From: Pseudomonas quercus
GTDB lineage: Bacteria; Pseudomonadota; Gammaproteobacteria; Pseudomonadales; Pseudomonadaceae
Assembly: GCF_012033695.1 (NCBI RefSeq)
Contig: NZ_JAAVJI010000007.1
Span: forward strand, 124,001 to 188,000
Length of the DNA: 64,000 bases
Direction: 5' to 3'
Numbering within the stretch: position 1 is the first letter of the stretch; each line of letters begins with the position of its first letter. The translations under genes and the position numbers were made by a program. This document shows, one piece after another, positions 1 to 8,531 of the stretch. Below the pieces are notes generated by a model, which saw only the letters and a program-made list of their open reading frames with translations, made no database searches and was not told the DNA's origin.

Positions 1-2
1 AA

Positions 3-650
3 ACGGATGTGTCGATCAGCGACTTCGTGGCCGACGTGCGGGCTCCCACCCCAACGGCCGCGGCCGAGCTGCTGGCCCCGGACAGCAACGACCTGCAACG
101 CCAAGTCGCCAGCCTTCAGCGCCGCCTGCTGTTGCGCATGCAGCACCGGCTGGCCCATGACCGGCTACGGCTGGACGGGCTGGCCCGGCGCCTGCGCCAC
201 CCTGGGGAAAAACTGCGCCAGCAAGCACAACGGCTGGACGACCTGGACATGCGCTTGCGTCGCGCTTTCGCAGCCGCCCAGCAGCATCGGCAGCAACGGG
301 TGGTGCACCTGGATGCACGGCTGGCGGCCCAACACCCAGGGCGTACCTTGGCCCTGCTGGCGCAACGGCTGGAACAGCTGCGCCAGCGCCTACCCAAGGT
401 GATGCAGGAACGCTTGCGGGCCGAGCGCCTTCGCTTGCAGGCCCAGGCCCAGGCCCTGAACATCGTCAGCCCCCTTGCCACCTTGGGGCGGGGCTATAGC
501 ATTCTGCTGGACAGCCAGGGCCACGCTGTGCGCCGGGCCGAGCAAACCACACCCGGCCAACGCCTGACCGCTCGTTTAGGTGAAGGCGAACTGAGCGTAC
601 GGGTAGAAGACAACCACGTGGCCCCGGTCACCCTTTCCCTTCTGGATTGA
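3..650 (+). CDS. xseA: Exodeoxyribonuclease VII large subunit, C-terminal part
   Basis: The reading frame is open from the first bases, so the gene starts outside the window and only about 215 C-terminal residues are visible. The segment begins TDVSISDFVADVRAPTPTAA, a hallmark of XseA. It continues through a long Arg/Gln/Leu-rich coiled coil, the arm that binds the XseB small subunits, and ends with the conserved SPLATLGRGYSI block. With XseB the enzyme degrades single-stranded DNA in repair. The stop codon lies 2 nt before the next start, so the M23 peptidase gene is probably co-transcribed. Confidence 0.93.
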   Translation, partial: TDVSISDFVADVRAPTPTAAAELLAPDSNDLQRQVASLQRRLLLRMQHRLAHDRLRLDGLARRLRHPGEKLRQQAQRLDDLDMRLRRAFAAAQQHRQQRVVHLDARLAAQHPGRTLALLAQRLEQLRQRLPKVMQERLRAERLRLQAQAQALNIVSPLATLGRGYSILLDSQGHAVRRAEQTTPGQRLTARLGEGELSVRVEDNHVAPVTLSLLD

Positions 651-652
651 CC

Positions 653-1480
653 ATGCGCCGACTGCTGTGTGTTGCGGTACTTGCCTTTAGCGCCCTGCCC
701 GCCTGGGCGGACAGCTACCTGACGCGCCAGTTGAATCACCCGGTGCCCGGAGGCGTCGCGGTGGTGGACCTTGGCACTGAGGGTGTTACGCCACAGGCGT
801 CGCTGGCAGGTAAACCGGTGCTCGTGGTGAAAGAGCAGGACACCTGGCGAGCCGTTGTTGGTATCCCTTTGAAAACCCCGGCCGGCCCACTAGCGCTCCA
901 GGTTCGGCAGGCCGGTAATGTGCGTAATGTGCCCTTCACGGTCGGCAGCAAAACCTACCCCGAACAACGGATCACGCTGAAAAACAAACGGCAGGTGAAC
1001 CCCGAACCTCAAGACCTCACCCGTATCGACAAGGAACTGGCCGAGCAGAACCGGGCCTATGCCAGCTTCAGCCCAGCGACACCCAGTAACCTGCTGTTGG
1101 ACAAGCCTGTAAATGGCCCACTGTCGAGTCGCTTTGGCGTACGCCGTTTCTTCAATGGCGAAGAACGCAACCCTCACGCAGGCCTGGACTTCGCTGTACC
1201 AGCCGGCACGCCCATCAAGGCGCCCGCTGCAGGCAAGGTCATCTTGGTAGGCAACTACTTCTTCAATGGCAATACCGTGTTTGTCGACCATGGCCAGGGC
1301 TTTATAAGCATGTTCTGCCATATGTCCAAGATCGATGTCAGCCTGGGCCAGGTGCTTGCGCGGGGCGCGGTGGTGGGGCGCGTAGGGAGTACCGGCAGGG
1401 CAACCGGGCCCCACATGCATTGGAATATCAGCTTGAATGATGCGCGGGTTGATCCTGCGATCTTTATTGGTATGCCTTGA
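653..1480 (+). CDS. M23-family metallopeptidase, periplasmic
   Basis: A 275-residue secreted peptidase. The N-terminus MRRLLCVAVLAFSALPAWA is a clean signal peptide. The C-terminal half is a lysostaphin-type M23 domain with the zinc motifs HAGLDFAVPAGTP (H-x3-D) and GPHMHWNIS (H-x-H), plus a third conserved His in FCHMSKID. Family members cut peptidoglycan peptide cross-links or, when degenerate, regulate amidases. Here the ligands are intact, so an active endopeptidase is inferred. ATG 653 is chosen over the in-frame TTG at 647 because it leaves the signal peptide intact. The gene follows xseA directly, as in other pseudomonads. Confidence 0.9.
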   Translation: MRRLLCVAVLAFSALPAWADSYLTRQLNHPVPGGVAVVDLGTEGVTPQASLAGKPVLVVKEQDTWRAVVGIPLKTPAGPLALQVRQAGNVRNVPFTVGSKTYPEQRITLKNKRQVNPEPQDLTRIDKELAEQNRAYASFSPATPSNLLLDKPVNGPLSSRFGVRRFFNGEERNPHAGLDFAVPAGTPIKAPAAGKVILVGNYFFNGNTVFVDHGQGFISMFCHMSKIDVSLGQVLARGAVVGRVGSTGRATGPHMHWNISLNDARVDPAIFIGMP

Positions 1481-1560
1481 AAACGAACTGGTCCAGATTA
1501 AGCAGATCAGGCCTTTGAACCTGACGGTTTGCCAGGAGTACCGGAAACTTACATGCCTGT

Positions 1561-2427
1561 ATGCTTAGAGAAAAGCTACTCATAGGCCACCCCATGCTAA
1601 TGCTTACCGACTCAGCCAATACCCTAAGCAGCACTATTCCCTCGCCTCATGAACGTTATCGGCACCGTTTGACCCCCTGGGGTTTTATGTCCATTGGCCC
1701 AAGCGGTCCAGGCCTGCATGGTGAATGGCGTGAATCAGGTTCTCGATACCTGATGGGCAATGGGTACCGCCTGTATCAGCCAACGCTTATGCGCTTTGCG
1801 TCCCCTGACAGCCTGAGCCCCTTTGGAAAAGGCGGATTAAACGCTTACGCCTTTTGCTTGGGCGATCCCGTTAACGCGACTGATCCCACTGGGCATATGG
1901 TACTTCCTTTAAAGGCTATAACACGCTCATTGGACGAGGTCATTGAAGCGGCCCGCGACATCGCCGTGCATCTGGACCCTTCGAGCACACTTGCGCTGAG
2001 CTCTGCCTCCCGCTCATGGAAAGCTGCACTAGGTGTGGAGCGAGCATCTGCTATGCGTGCAGGGCAATACGCACGGCATGCGCCCGCCCTTGCCGAAACT
2101 TTTGTCTTGTCTCGACTCACCGACGGTGATGTACCCAGTGAGGTGCTATTGCATTCGTGGGGATACAGGACTGCGGGGATACCTCATGACACGAAGGAGT
2201 ATTTGCTCGGGAAAGATACTGGCTTCCAAAATCAGGCTAGCGCTTTGAACCGCTTAGAAATAATGCACAATGTTCTTAAACAGGAGTTCCCGATTACCCA
2301 AACCAACGAGGGAAGGCTGGGCTATGCAGTCATGCTAACGCGATCACACCGACGCATGATTTCTACTGTTCAGCACCACACGCGTCAACCGAAGTTCTGG
2401 TTCAATCAGTTACCGTCGCTCCGCTGA
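1561..2427 (+). CDS. Orphan RHS repeat-associated core protein
   Basis: A 288-residue protein holding only the conserved end of an RHS/YD-repeat toxin. The core segment contains YRLYQPTLMRFASPDSLSPF and GGLNAYAFCLGDPVNATDPTGH-like residues, which in full-length RHS proteins mark the boundary before the variable toxin tip. The roughly 170 residues after the DPTGH motif (about residue 111 on) match no family I recognise and could be a toxin domain. No RHS repeats, VgrG, signal peptide or obvious immunity gene lies next to it. The start is uncertain; ATGs at 1594 and 1600 are alternatives. Codon usage is less biased than in its neighbours. Confidence 0.75.
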   Translation: MLREKLLIGHPMLMLTDSANTLSSTIPSPHERYRHRLTPWGFMSIGPSGPGLHGEWRESGSRYLMGNGYRLYQPTLMRFASPDSLSPFGKGGLNAYAFCLGDPVNATDPTGHMVLPLKAITRSLDEVIEAARDIAVHLDPSSTLALSSASRSWKAALGVERASAMRAGQYARHAPALAETFVLSRLTDGDVPSEVLLHSWGYRTAGIPHDTKEYLLGKDTGFQNQASALNRLEIMHNVLKQEFPITQTNEGRLGYAVMLTRSHRRMISTVQHHTRQPKFWFNQLPSLR

Positions 2428-2825
2428 TCTCAACGCTGTTGCTATGCCAAAAGCATGTGCGAGCCAATTGATCTCAAGCCAGCTCTCCTTCTTGGCAGCG
2501 GCATGACAATACAATACGGACCAAAGCGCGCTGAGTCAGGCGCAGAAAATGCCAATTTTTTAGAGATCGACAAAGTTTTTTTGCTTCCAGCGGCCTGATC
2601 AGCGTTTTTATACCAATCTTTTTCGGCCGCTTGCGATATTCCCCTGCAATGGTTAGGGTTCTAGCCATGAATAACCCATGCACCCATATTCTGCTGCGCC
2701 AGCACCTGACCTTGAACCTGGTCAGCTTCCGACTGCCGGGCTGAATCGCTGCGCCTTGACTCTTTAAACGACTGTATTCAGAAGCCAAGCAGGCCTATTG
2801 CCGCTGCCGCAAAAGGATTAGCCCC
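2428..2825 (+). promoter_or_regulatory. leuA upstream region (about 400 bp), possible attenuator
   Basis: No conventional gene fits in this gap before leuA. It contains T-rich stretches near 2560-2635, the short leader ORF at 2667-2744, and a small perfect stem inside that ORF (CTGACC around 2714 pairing with GGTCAG around 2728). The layout of promoter, short Leu-rich ORF and structural gene resembles leu attenuation in other proteobacteria, but I could not identify a convincing Rho-independent terminator after the ORF. The regulatory role is inferred. Confidence 0.4.
2667..2744 (+). CDS. Candidate leucine-rich leader peptide of leuA
   Basis: A 25-codon ORF begins ATG AAT AAC and encodes a peptide whose second half contains six leucines, including a CTG-CTG pair and a Leu-x-Leu-x-Leu run (LTLNL). 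It ends with TGA 81 nt before leuA. A stem CTGACC/GGTCAG lies within it. Leucine-coding leader peptides control leu operons by ribosome stalling; I infer such a role from position and composition only. It has a weak Shine-Dalgarno (GGTTAGGG well upstream). Confidence 0.45.
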   Translation: MNNPCTHILLRQHLTLNLVSFRLPG

Positions 2826-4496
2826 ATGACCATGCTCAAAGACCCGTCCAGCAAATACCGCGCGTTCCCTATTATCGACCTGCCCGACCGTACCTGGCCT
2901 TCAAAGGCCATCACCGAAGCGCCCATCTGGTGCAGCTCGGACCTGCGGGACGGCAACCAGTCGCTGATCGAACCCATGGACGCCGAGAAAAAGCTGCGGT
3001 TCTGGAAAACCCTGGTCAAGGTCGGCGTAAAAGAAATCGAAGCGGCCTTCCCATCGGCATCGCAGACTGATTTCGACTTCATCCGTACCCTGATCGAAGA
3101 TGGCCACGTGCCCGAGGACACCACCATTCAAGTGCTGACCCAGGCCCGTGAAGACCTGATCGCGCGTACGTTCGAATCCCTGCGTGGTGCCAAGAAAGCC
3201 ATCGTGCACCTGTACAACGCCACCTGCCCTTCTTTCCGCCGCATTGTGTTCAACCAGGACAAGGCCGGTGTGAAGGAAATCGCTGTCAGCGCGGCAAAGC
3301 TGTTCGTGAAATACGCCGCCCAGCAACCGGACACTCAGTGGACCTTCCAGTATTCACCAGAAACTTTCAGTGCCACCGAGCTGGAATTCGCCAAGGAAGT
3401 GTGTGATGCGGTGATCGAGGTCTGGAACCCAACGCCTGAGCACAAAATTATCCTTAACCTGCCCGCCACGGTGGAAGTGTCCACACCCAACGTGTACGCC
3501 GACCAGATCGAGTGGTTCTGCCGCAACGTAAACCGTCGGGATAGCGTGCTAATCAGCCTGCATACCCACAATGACCGCGGCACCGGCGTGGCAGCGACTG
3601 AGCTGGGCCTTATGGCGGGTGCCGACCGCGTCGAAGGCTGCCTGTTTGGCAATGGCGAACGTACCGGCAACGTGGACTTGGTTACCTTAGGCCTGAACCT
3701 CTATACCCAGGGCATCAACCCCCAACTTGACTTTTCGGACATCGATGGCGTGCGCAAGGTGGTCGAAGAATGCAATCAATTGCCTGTTCACCCGCGCCAC
3801 CCCTACGTGGGCGACCTGGTACACACTGCATTCTCCGGTTCCCACCAAGACGCTATCCGTAAAGGCCTTACCCAGCAGCAGGAAGGCGCTGTATGGGAAG
3901 TACCGTACCTGCCAATCGACCCTGCCGATATTGGCCGCAGCTACGAAGCGGTTATTCGCGTGAATAGCCAGTCGGGCAAGGGTGGGATCACCTACCTGCT
4001 GGAACAGGAATACGGCATCAGCCTGCCACGCCGCATGCAGATCGAGTTCAGCCAGGTGGTACAGGGCGAAACCGACCGCCTGGGCCTGGAAATGACGGCC
4101 GAGCAAATTTACAAGCTGTTGCAGAAGGAATACCTGCAGGCCAACCTCCCCTACGCGCTGGTGAGCCACCGGTTAACCGAGGAGAACGGTAACAGCCAGG
4201 TGTTCGTGGAAATCAGCAGCGACGGTGAAACCCTGCACTGGAAAGGCAAAGGCAACGGCGCGCTGGAAGCCTTGGTGGGCTGCCTGCCCGTGGCTGTGGA
4301 AATCATGGACTACAACGAGCACGCCATCAGTTCCGGCACCAATGCCAAGGCGGCGGCCTACATCGAGCTGCGCGTGGCCGGTGAACGGCCGGTGCATGGC
4401 ATAGGGATAGACGAAAACATCACTACGGCCAGTTTCAAGGCGTTGTTCAGCGCCTTGAACCGTTCGCTAAGCCAGCGGGCGGCACAGGCAGCATAA
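2826..4496 (+). CDS. leuA: 2-isopropylmalate synthase
   Basis: First committed enzyme of leucine synthesis, condensing acetyl-CoA with 2-oxoisovalerate. At 556 residues it is the long, LeuA2-type form typical of pseudomonads. It has the N-terminal HMGL-like TIM barrel with [16 protein letters not shown], the metal-binding HTHNDRGTG motif, and [11 protein letters not shown] near residues 275-285. A C-terminal LeuA allosteric dimer domain for leucine feedback follows. AAAGGA sits 9 nt before ATG 2826. It is apparently monocistronic: 95-bp repeats and a convergent gene follow. Confidence 0.97.
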   Translation: MTMLKDPSSKYRAFPIIDLPDRTWPSKAITEAPIWCSSDLRDGNQSLIEPMDAEKKLRFWKTLVKVGVKEIEAAFPSASQTDFDFIRTLIEDGHVPEDTTIQVLTQAREDLIARTFESLRGAKKAIVHLYNATCPSFRRIVFNQDKAGVKEIAVSAAKLFVKYAAQQPDTQWTFQYSPETFSATELEFAKEVCDAVIEVWNPTPEHKIILNLPATVEVSTPNVYADQIEWFCRNVNRRDSVLISLHTHNDRGTGVAATELGLMAGADRVEGCLFGNGERTGNVDLVTLGLNLYTQGINPQLDFSDIDGVRKVVEECNQLPVHPRHPYVGDLVHTAFSGSHQDAIRKGLTQQQEGAVWEVPYLPIDPADIGRSYEAVIRVNSQSGKGGITYLLEQEYGISLPRRMQIEFSQVVQGETDRLGLEMTAEQIYKLLQKEYLQANLPYALVSHRLTEENGNSQVFVEISSDGETLHWKGKGNGALEALVGCLPVAVEIMDYNEHAISSGTNAKAAAYIELRVAGERPVHGIGIDENITTASFKALFSALNRSLSQRAAQAA

Positions 4497-4500
4497 GCAA

Positions 4501-4960
4501 CACACCCACGGCATTGGCCTCGTAGGAGTAGGCGCTAGCCTGCGAACATTCATTTCGCCCGCTGCGCAGGCTCCCACACCGGCCGCTGCCCTGGACACAC
4601 CCACGGCATTGGCCTTGTGGGAGTAGGCGCCAGCCTGCGAACATTCATTTCGCCCGCTGCGCAGGTTCTCACACAGGCCTCTGCCATGAACACACCCACG
4701 GCAGTGGCTTCGTGGGAATAGGTGCCAGCCTGCGAACATCCATTTCGCCCGCTGCGCAGGCTCCCACACAGGCCTCTGCCCTGGACACACCCACGGCATT
4801 GGACTAGTGGGAGTAGGCGCTAGCCTGCGAACATTCATTTCGCCCGCTGCGCAGGCTCCCACACAGGCCGCTGCCCTGGACACACCCACGGCATTGGCCT
4901 TGTGGGAGTAGGCGCCAGCCTGCGAACATTCATTTCGCCCGCTGCGCAGTCTCCTACATA
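4501..4960. repeat. Five tandem copies of a 95-bp REP-like repeat
   Basis: Units start at 4501, 4596, 4691, 4786 and 4881, an exact 95-bp period, and differ from each other at only a few bases. Each begins CACACCCACGGC and contains the block GCGAACATTCATTTCGCCC. Each also has an imperfect inverted repeat, GTGGGAGTAGGCGCC against GCGCAGGCTCCCAC, able to form a hairpin. The array fills the space between the convergent ends of leuA and the omega-amidase gene, and its last copy overlaps that gene's stop codon. Intergenic palindromic repeats at convergent gene ends are typical of REP/BIME elements in Pseudomonas; this longer regular unit is unusual. Confidence 0.9.
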
Positions 4961-5763
4961 GGTAAGCGGCCCAAAGCGAGCTCAAACCCATCCGCATCCA
5001 AATGAGCAGGGAAGCGGGTACGGTAGGCCGCCAGGTTAGCGCTGCTTAGGCTCACGTGAAACACACCTTCGGCATCGCCCGCGTTGAGCAGCGTTTCACC
5101 CTGAAAATCCAGTGCTTGGCTGTCGCCACTGTAGGTATGGCCCTTCCCATCCAAGCCCACCCGGTTGACTGCAGCCACATAGCACAGGTTTTCGATGGCG
5201 CGGGCCGGTAGCAAGCGGTTCCAATGCTGGCGACGGGCACCCGGCCAGTTAGCGGTGTACAGCAGCAGGTCTGTGTTCTCGGCATCACGGCTCCACACGG
5301 GAAACCGAAGGTCGTAGCAGATCAATGGGCGAATACGCCATCCTTTCAGCTCTAGCCGTACCTGGCGCTCACCTGCTGCGTAGTACTCGTGCTCGCCTGC
5401 CATGCGAAACAGGTGGCGCTTGTCGTAATACAGCACAGTACCGTCTGGCCGCGCCCATAACAGGCGGTTCCGATACGTACCGTCCTGGGCCTGGACAATC
5501 AGGCTGCCCGTGACCACTGCATTCAGCTGCGCGGCCTGCTCGCATAACCAAGCCTGAGTCGGCCCTTGCTCGGGTTCAGCCAGGGTGGCTGACGCCATTG
5601 AAAAACCGGTGGTGAACATCTCCGGCAATATCACCAAGTCTGCGCCCTTTGCCTGCTGCAGCAGCGTTGCAAAGCGCATCAGGTTCGCTTCACGGTCGTG
5701 CCAGGCCAGGTTACTTTGTACCAAGGCCAGCTTCAGGTCGGGCAACTCATTCAGATCGCGCAT
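4954..5763 (-). CDS. Omega-amidase, YafV/Nit2-type carbon-nitrogen hydrolase
   Basis: A 269-residue nitrilase-superfamily amidase. The catalytic triad is visible as Glu in LPEMFTTGF, Lys in YDKRHLFRM and Cys in ICYDLRFPVW. The family hydrolyses 2-oxoglutaramate and 2-oxosuccinamate to the oxo acids. It overlaps the preceding aminotransferase gene by 13 bp, which fits the glutamine transaminase/omega-amidase pathway: the transaminase makes 2-oxoglutaramate from glutamine and this enzyme removes it. ATG 5763 (MRDLNELPDLKLALVQ) is preferred over the longer frame to 5898, which would lie deep in the upstream gene. Confidence 0.9.
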   Translation of the reverse strand: MRDLNELPDLKLALVQSNLAWHDREANLMRFATLLQQAKGADLVILPEMFTTGFSMASATLAEPEQGPTQAWLCEQAAQLNAVVTGSLIVQAQDGTYRNRLLWARPDGTVLYYDKRHLFRMAGEHEYYAAGERQVRLELKGWRIRPLICYDLRFPVWSRDAENTDLLLYTANWPGARRQHWNRLLPARAIENLCYVAAVNRVGLDGKGHTYSGDSQALDFQGETLLNAGDAEGVFHVSLSSANLAAYRTRFPAHLDADGFELALGRLPM

Positions 5764-6899
5764 AGTTTCTCCGCAGCTGCCCGCAAGGTCGCTTCTTGCT
5801 TGGCAAAGCACAGGCGCACTAGCCGCTGCCCTTCTACAGGTACTTGGTAAAACACTGAAATTGGGATAGTCGCCACGCCATGCTCGCGGGTGAGCCACAA
5901 GGCCATGTCCACATCATTCAGGTCTGGCCGAATAGCGCTGTAATCCACGACCTGGAAATAAGTGCCCGGTGTGCGGGTGAAGGTAAAACGCGAACGGTCT
6001 AGCAGGTCGCAGAACAGGTCACGCTTGGCTTGGTAAAACGCGGGGAGTTCATCCACGTGTTCCGGGTGGGCAGCCATGTAGTCTGCAAGCCCCCATTGCA
6101 GCGGGGTCACGCCACAGAAGTTGACGTACTGATGGATCTTGCGCAACTCGGCGGTCAGCGTTGGCGGTGCGACCACATAACCGGTTTTCCAGCCTGTCAC
6201 GTGGTAGGTCTTGCCAAAGGAACTGACCACAAAGGCACGCGAGTACAACCCTGGATGGGCCAGTACGCTGGCGTGGCGCACGCCGTCGTACACCAAGTGT
6301 TCGTAGACCTCATCACTGATCAGGTACAACCCTCGCGCCTCCACCAATGCGGCAAGGCGGTCCAGGTCCTCGGGGCTGACCAGTGCACCGCTGGGGTTAT
6401 GGGGGCTGTTGAGCATAATCAGGCGGGTACGCGGGCTCAGCGCAGCCGTTAGCCGGTCCCAATCGATGGCGAAGGTGTCTGGGGTGAACTGCACATGGAT
6501 ACACCGGCCACCGGCCAGCTCCACAGAGGGTTCATAACTGTCATACACCGGGTCAAACACGATCACTTCATCACCGGACCGCACCACCGCCTGCACCGCG
6601 CAGAAAATGGCCTCGGTGGCGCCGGGGGTAATGGTGATTTCAGCGTCAGGGTTTACCGAGGCGCCATAGGTGCGGGCAATCTTGGCCGCCACCTGCTCAC
6701 GCAAGGCCGGCAGGCCGGTCATGGGGGAATACTGGTTGTGCCCGTCCATCACATGCCGCGCCACGGCCTCACGTAGCGCCAGCGGCCCATCGAAATCAGG
6801 GAAGCCCTGGCTGAGGTTCAGCGCGCCGGTTTGTGTGGCGAGCTGCGACATGGTGGTGAAGATGGTAGTGCCGACATTCGGCAGTTTGCTGACGATCAT
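5751..6899 (-). CDS. PLP-dependent aminotransferase, methionine/glutamine type (YbdL-like)
   Basis: A 382-residue class I/II aminotransferase of fold type I. It has the N-terminal TGALNLSQGFPDFDGP substrate-binding stretch, NSPHNPSG, DEVYEHLVYDG and the PLP lysine in SSFGKTYHVTGWKTGY. That pattern is typical of YbdL/kynurenine aminotransferase-glutamine transaminase K enzymes, which re-aminate 4-methylthio-2-oxobutyrate in methionine salvage. Coupling to the omega-amidase gene that overlaps its 3' end supports glutamine as amino donor. Exact substrate preference cannot be read from sequence. Confidence 0.9.
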   Translation of the reverse strand: MIVSKLPNVGTTIFTTMSQLATQTGALNLSQGFPDFDGPLALREAVARHVMDGHNQYSPMTGLPALREQVAAKIARTYGASVNPDAEITITPGATEAIFCAVQAVVRSGDEVIVFDPVYDSYEPSVELAGGRCIHVQFTPDTFAIDWDRLTAALSPRTRLIMLNSPHNPSGALVSPEDLDRLAALVEARGLYLISDEVYEHLVYDGVRHASVLAHPGLYSRAFVVSSFGKTYHVTGWKTGYVVAPPTLTAELRKIHQYVNFCGVTPLQWGLADYMAAHPEHVDELPAFYQAKRDLFCDLLDRSRFTFTRTPGTYFQVVDYSAIRPDLNDVDMALWLTREHGVATIPISVFYQVPVEGQRLVRLCFAKQEATLRAAAEKLCAI

Positions 6900-6951
6900 C
6901 TGGGTCCCCTGGCCTGCGCCCGTGGAGCGGGCGAAGGCGCAGGATAGCCCA

Positions 6952-8415
6952 TCAGCGTTTGTCTTTGCGCTTCTTCTCAGCCTTCTTATGGTGCGACATC
7001 AAGCGCCGCTTCTTATTGACCTGGCGGTCAGTGAGCGTGTTCTTGTTGCCCTCGTACGGGTTCTCGCCGCCCTTGTATTCGATACGAATGGGCGTGCCCA
7101 CCAGCTTCAACACACGGCGGTAGGTATTTTCCAGGAAGCGGGTATACGACTTGGGTACCTTGTCGACCTGGTTACCGTGGATCACGATCAGCGGCGGGTT
7201 CGCACCACCTAAGTGGGCGTATCGCAACTTGATCCGGCGACCATTGACCATCGGCGGCTGGTGATCGCCTACGGCGTCTTCCAGGATTTGCGTAAGGCGG
7301 CTGGTAGGCCAACGCGTGATGGCAGACTTGAACGCGGCCTGGACCGACCCATACAGGTTCCCGACGCCCGTGCCATGCAAGGCAGAAATGAAATGGATGT
7401 CTGCGAAGTCTACGAAGAACAACCGCCGTTGCAGCTCGGTTTTCACATACTCGCGTTCGCCCGGCTCCATACCGTCCCATTTGTTCAGGGCAATCACGAT
7501 GGCACGCCCGGCTTCCAACGCAAAGCCCAGCAGGTTCAGGTCGTGGTCTACCACACCTTCACGAGCGTCCATCACGAAGATCACCACGTTGGCGTCCTTG
7601 ATGGCCTGGAGGGTTTTGACGACCGAGAACTTCTCCACCTCTTCATGGATCTTGCCGCGCTTGCGCACACCGGCCGTGTCGATGAAGGTGTACTTGTCCC
7701 CATCCCGCTCGAACGGGATGTAGATGCTGTCACGGGTAGTGCCGGGCTCATCGTAGGTGATAACCCGTTCTTCACCCAGCATACGGTTGACCAGGGTGGA
7801 CTTGCCCACGTTGGGGCGGCCAATGATGGCGATCTTAACGCCATCCTTTTCGCTTGGGCCGGGTATACGAACCGGCTCCTCGCCTTCGGCCACGTCCTGA
7901 TTGAACTCGTCGTCCACCGGGTCGCGCGGGTACTCGCCTAGCGCGGTTTCGAGCAGCGCGTTCATGCCGCGGCCCTGGGAAGCGGCCACAGGGATCGCGT
8001 TACCCATGCCCAAAGGCGCGAATTCCGCCCGGGCCATTTCGGGGTCGATATTGTCGACCTTGTTGGCCACCAGCAGCGAACGCTTGTTCCGCTTGCGCAG
8101 GTGCTCGGCAATCATCTGGTCAGCCGCGGTGAAACCAGCGCGGGCATCCACCATGAACATCACCAGGTCGGCTTCTTCAATGGCCAGCAAGGATTGCTCG
8201 GCCATTTTTTCATCCATGCCCGCTTCGTCGCCGGTGATACCACCGGTGTCGATCACGATGTAGGTACGGCCCTGCCAGACCGCCTCGCTGTACTGGCGAT
8301 CGCGGGTGAGGCCAGAGAGGTCGCCCACAATAGCGTCGCGGCTTTTGGTGAGGCGGTTGAACATGGTGGACTTGCCCACGTTAGGGCGGCCCACCAGGGC
8401 GATTACGGGAACCAT
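6952..8415 (-). CDS. der: Ribosome assembly GTPase Der (EngA)
   Basis: A double-GTPase required for 50S subunit maturation. Two G domains in tandem each show GRPNVGKST (near residues 8 and 205), [14 protein letters not shown]3 motifs, and NKVD/NKWD G4 motifs. A C-terminal KH-like domain ends in a Lys/Arg-rich tail. Length is 487 residues. Start ATG 8415 ([14 protein letters not shown]) is chosen because GTGGAGAG precedes it and it matches the usual Der N-terminus; an in-frame ATG lies four codons upstream. It is last in a minus-strand series that begins with the isc genes. Confidence 0.97.
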   Translation of the reverse strand: MVPVIALVGRPNVGKSTMFNRLTKSRDAIVGDLSGLTRDRQYSEAVWQGRTYIVIDTGGITGDEAGMDEKMAEQSLLAIEEADLVMFMVDARAGFTAADQMIAEHLRKRNKRSLLVANKVDNIDPEMARAEFAPLGMGNAIPVAASQGRGMNALLETALGEYPRDPVDDEFNQDVAEGEEPVRIPGPSEKDGVKIAIIGRPNVGKSTLVNRMLGEERVITYDEPGTTRDSIYIPFERDGDKYTFIDTAGVRKRGKIHEEVEKFSVVKTLQAIKDANVVIFVMDAREGVVDHDLNLLGFALEAGRAIVIALNKWDGMEPGEREYVKTELQRRLFFVDFADIHFISALHGTGVGNLYGSVQAAFKSAITRWPTSRLTQILEDAVGDHQPPMVNGRRIKLRYAHLGGANPPLIVIHGNQVDKVPKSYTRFLENTYRRVLKLVGTPIRIEYKGGENPYEGNKNTLTDRQVNKKRRLMSHHKKAEKKRKDKR

Positions 8416-8448
8416 GCGGCTCTCCACGTTGCAATTTCAGAAAGGCAA

Positions 8449-8473
8449 AGGCCGCTGCGGGGGCAGCGGCCAT
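8449..8473 (-). terminator. Intergenic hairpin between bamB and der
   Basis: A strong stem, GGCCGCTGC pairing with GCAGCGGCC around a short G-rich loop, lies in the 116-nt gap downstream of bamB and upstream of der. On the minus strand it is followed by TTTGCCTTTC, a poor U tract. It could be a partial terminator or an RNA-processing/attenuation structure separating bamB from der expression. Confidence 0.4.
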
Positions 8474-8531
8474 CAACGAATGCGGGATCACCCCGCGGGC
8501 CTGGGGCACCGTGCCCCAAGCATAGCAAGCA

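Noticed and set aside
4501..4960. CRISPR array
   Set aside because: Whole 95-bp units repeat with no unique spacers, and no cas genes are near.
4467..4997. 176-codon minus-strand ORF over the repeat array
   Set aside because: Its translation is a five-fold repeat of the 95-bp units read out of frame with any known protein; the array itself explains it.
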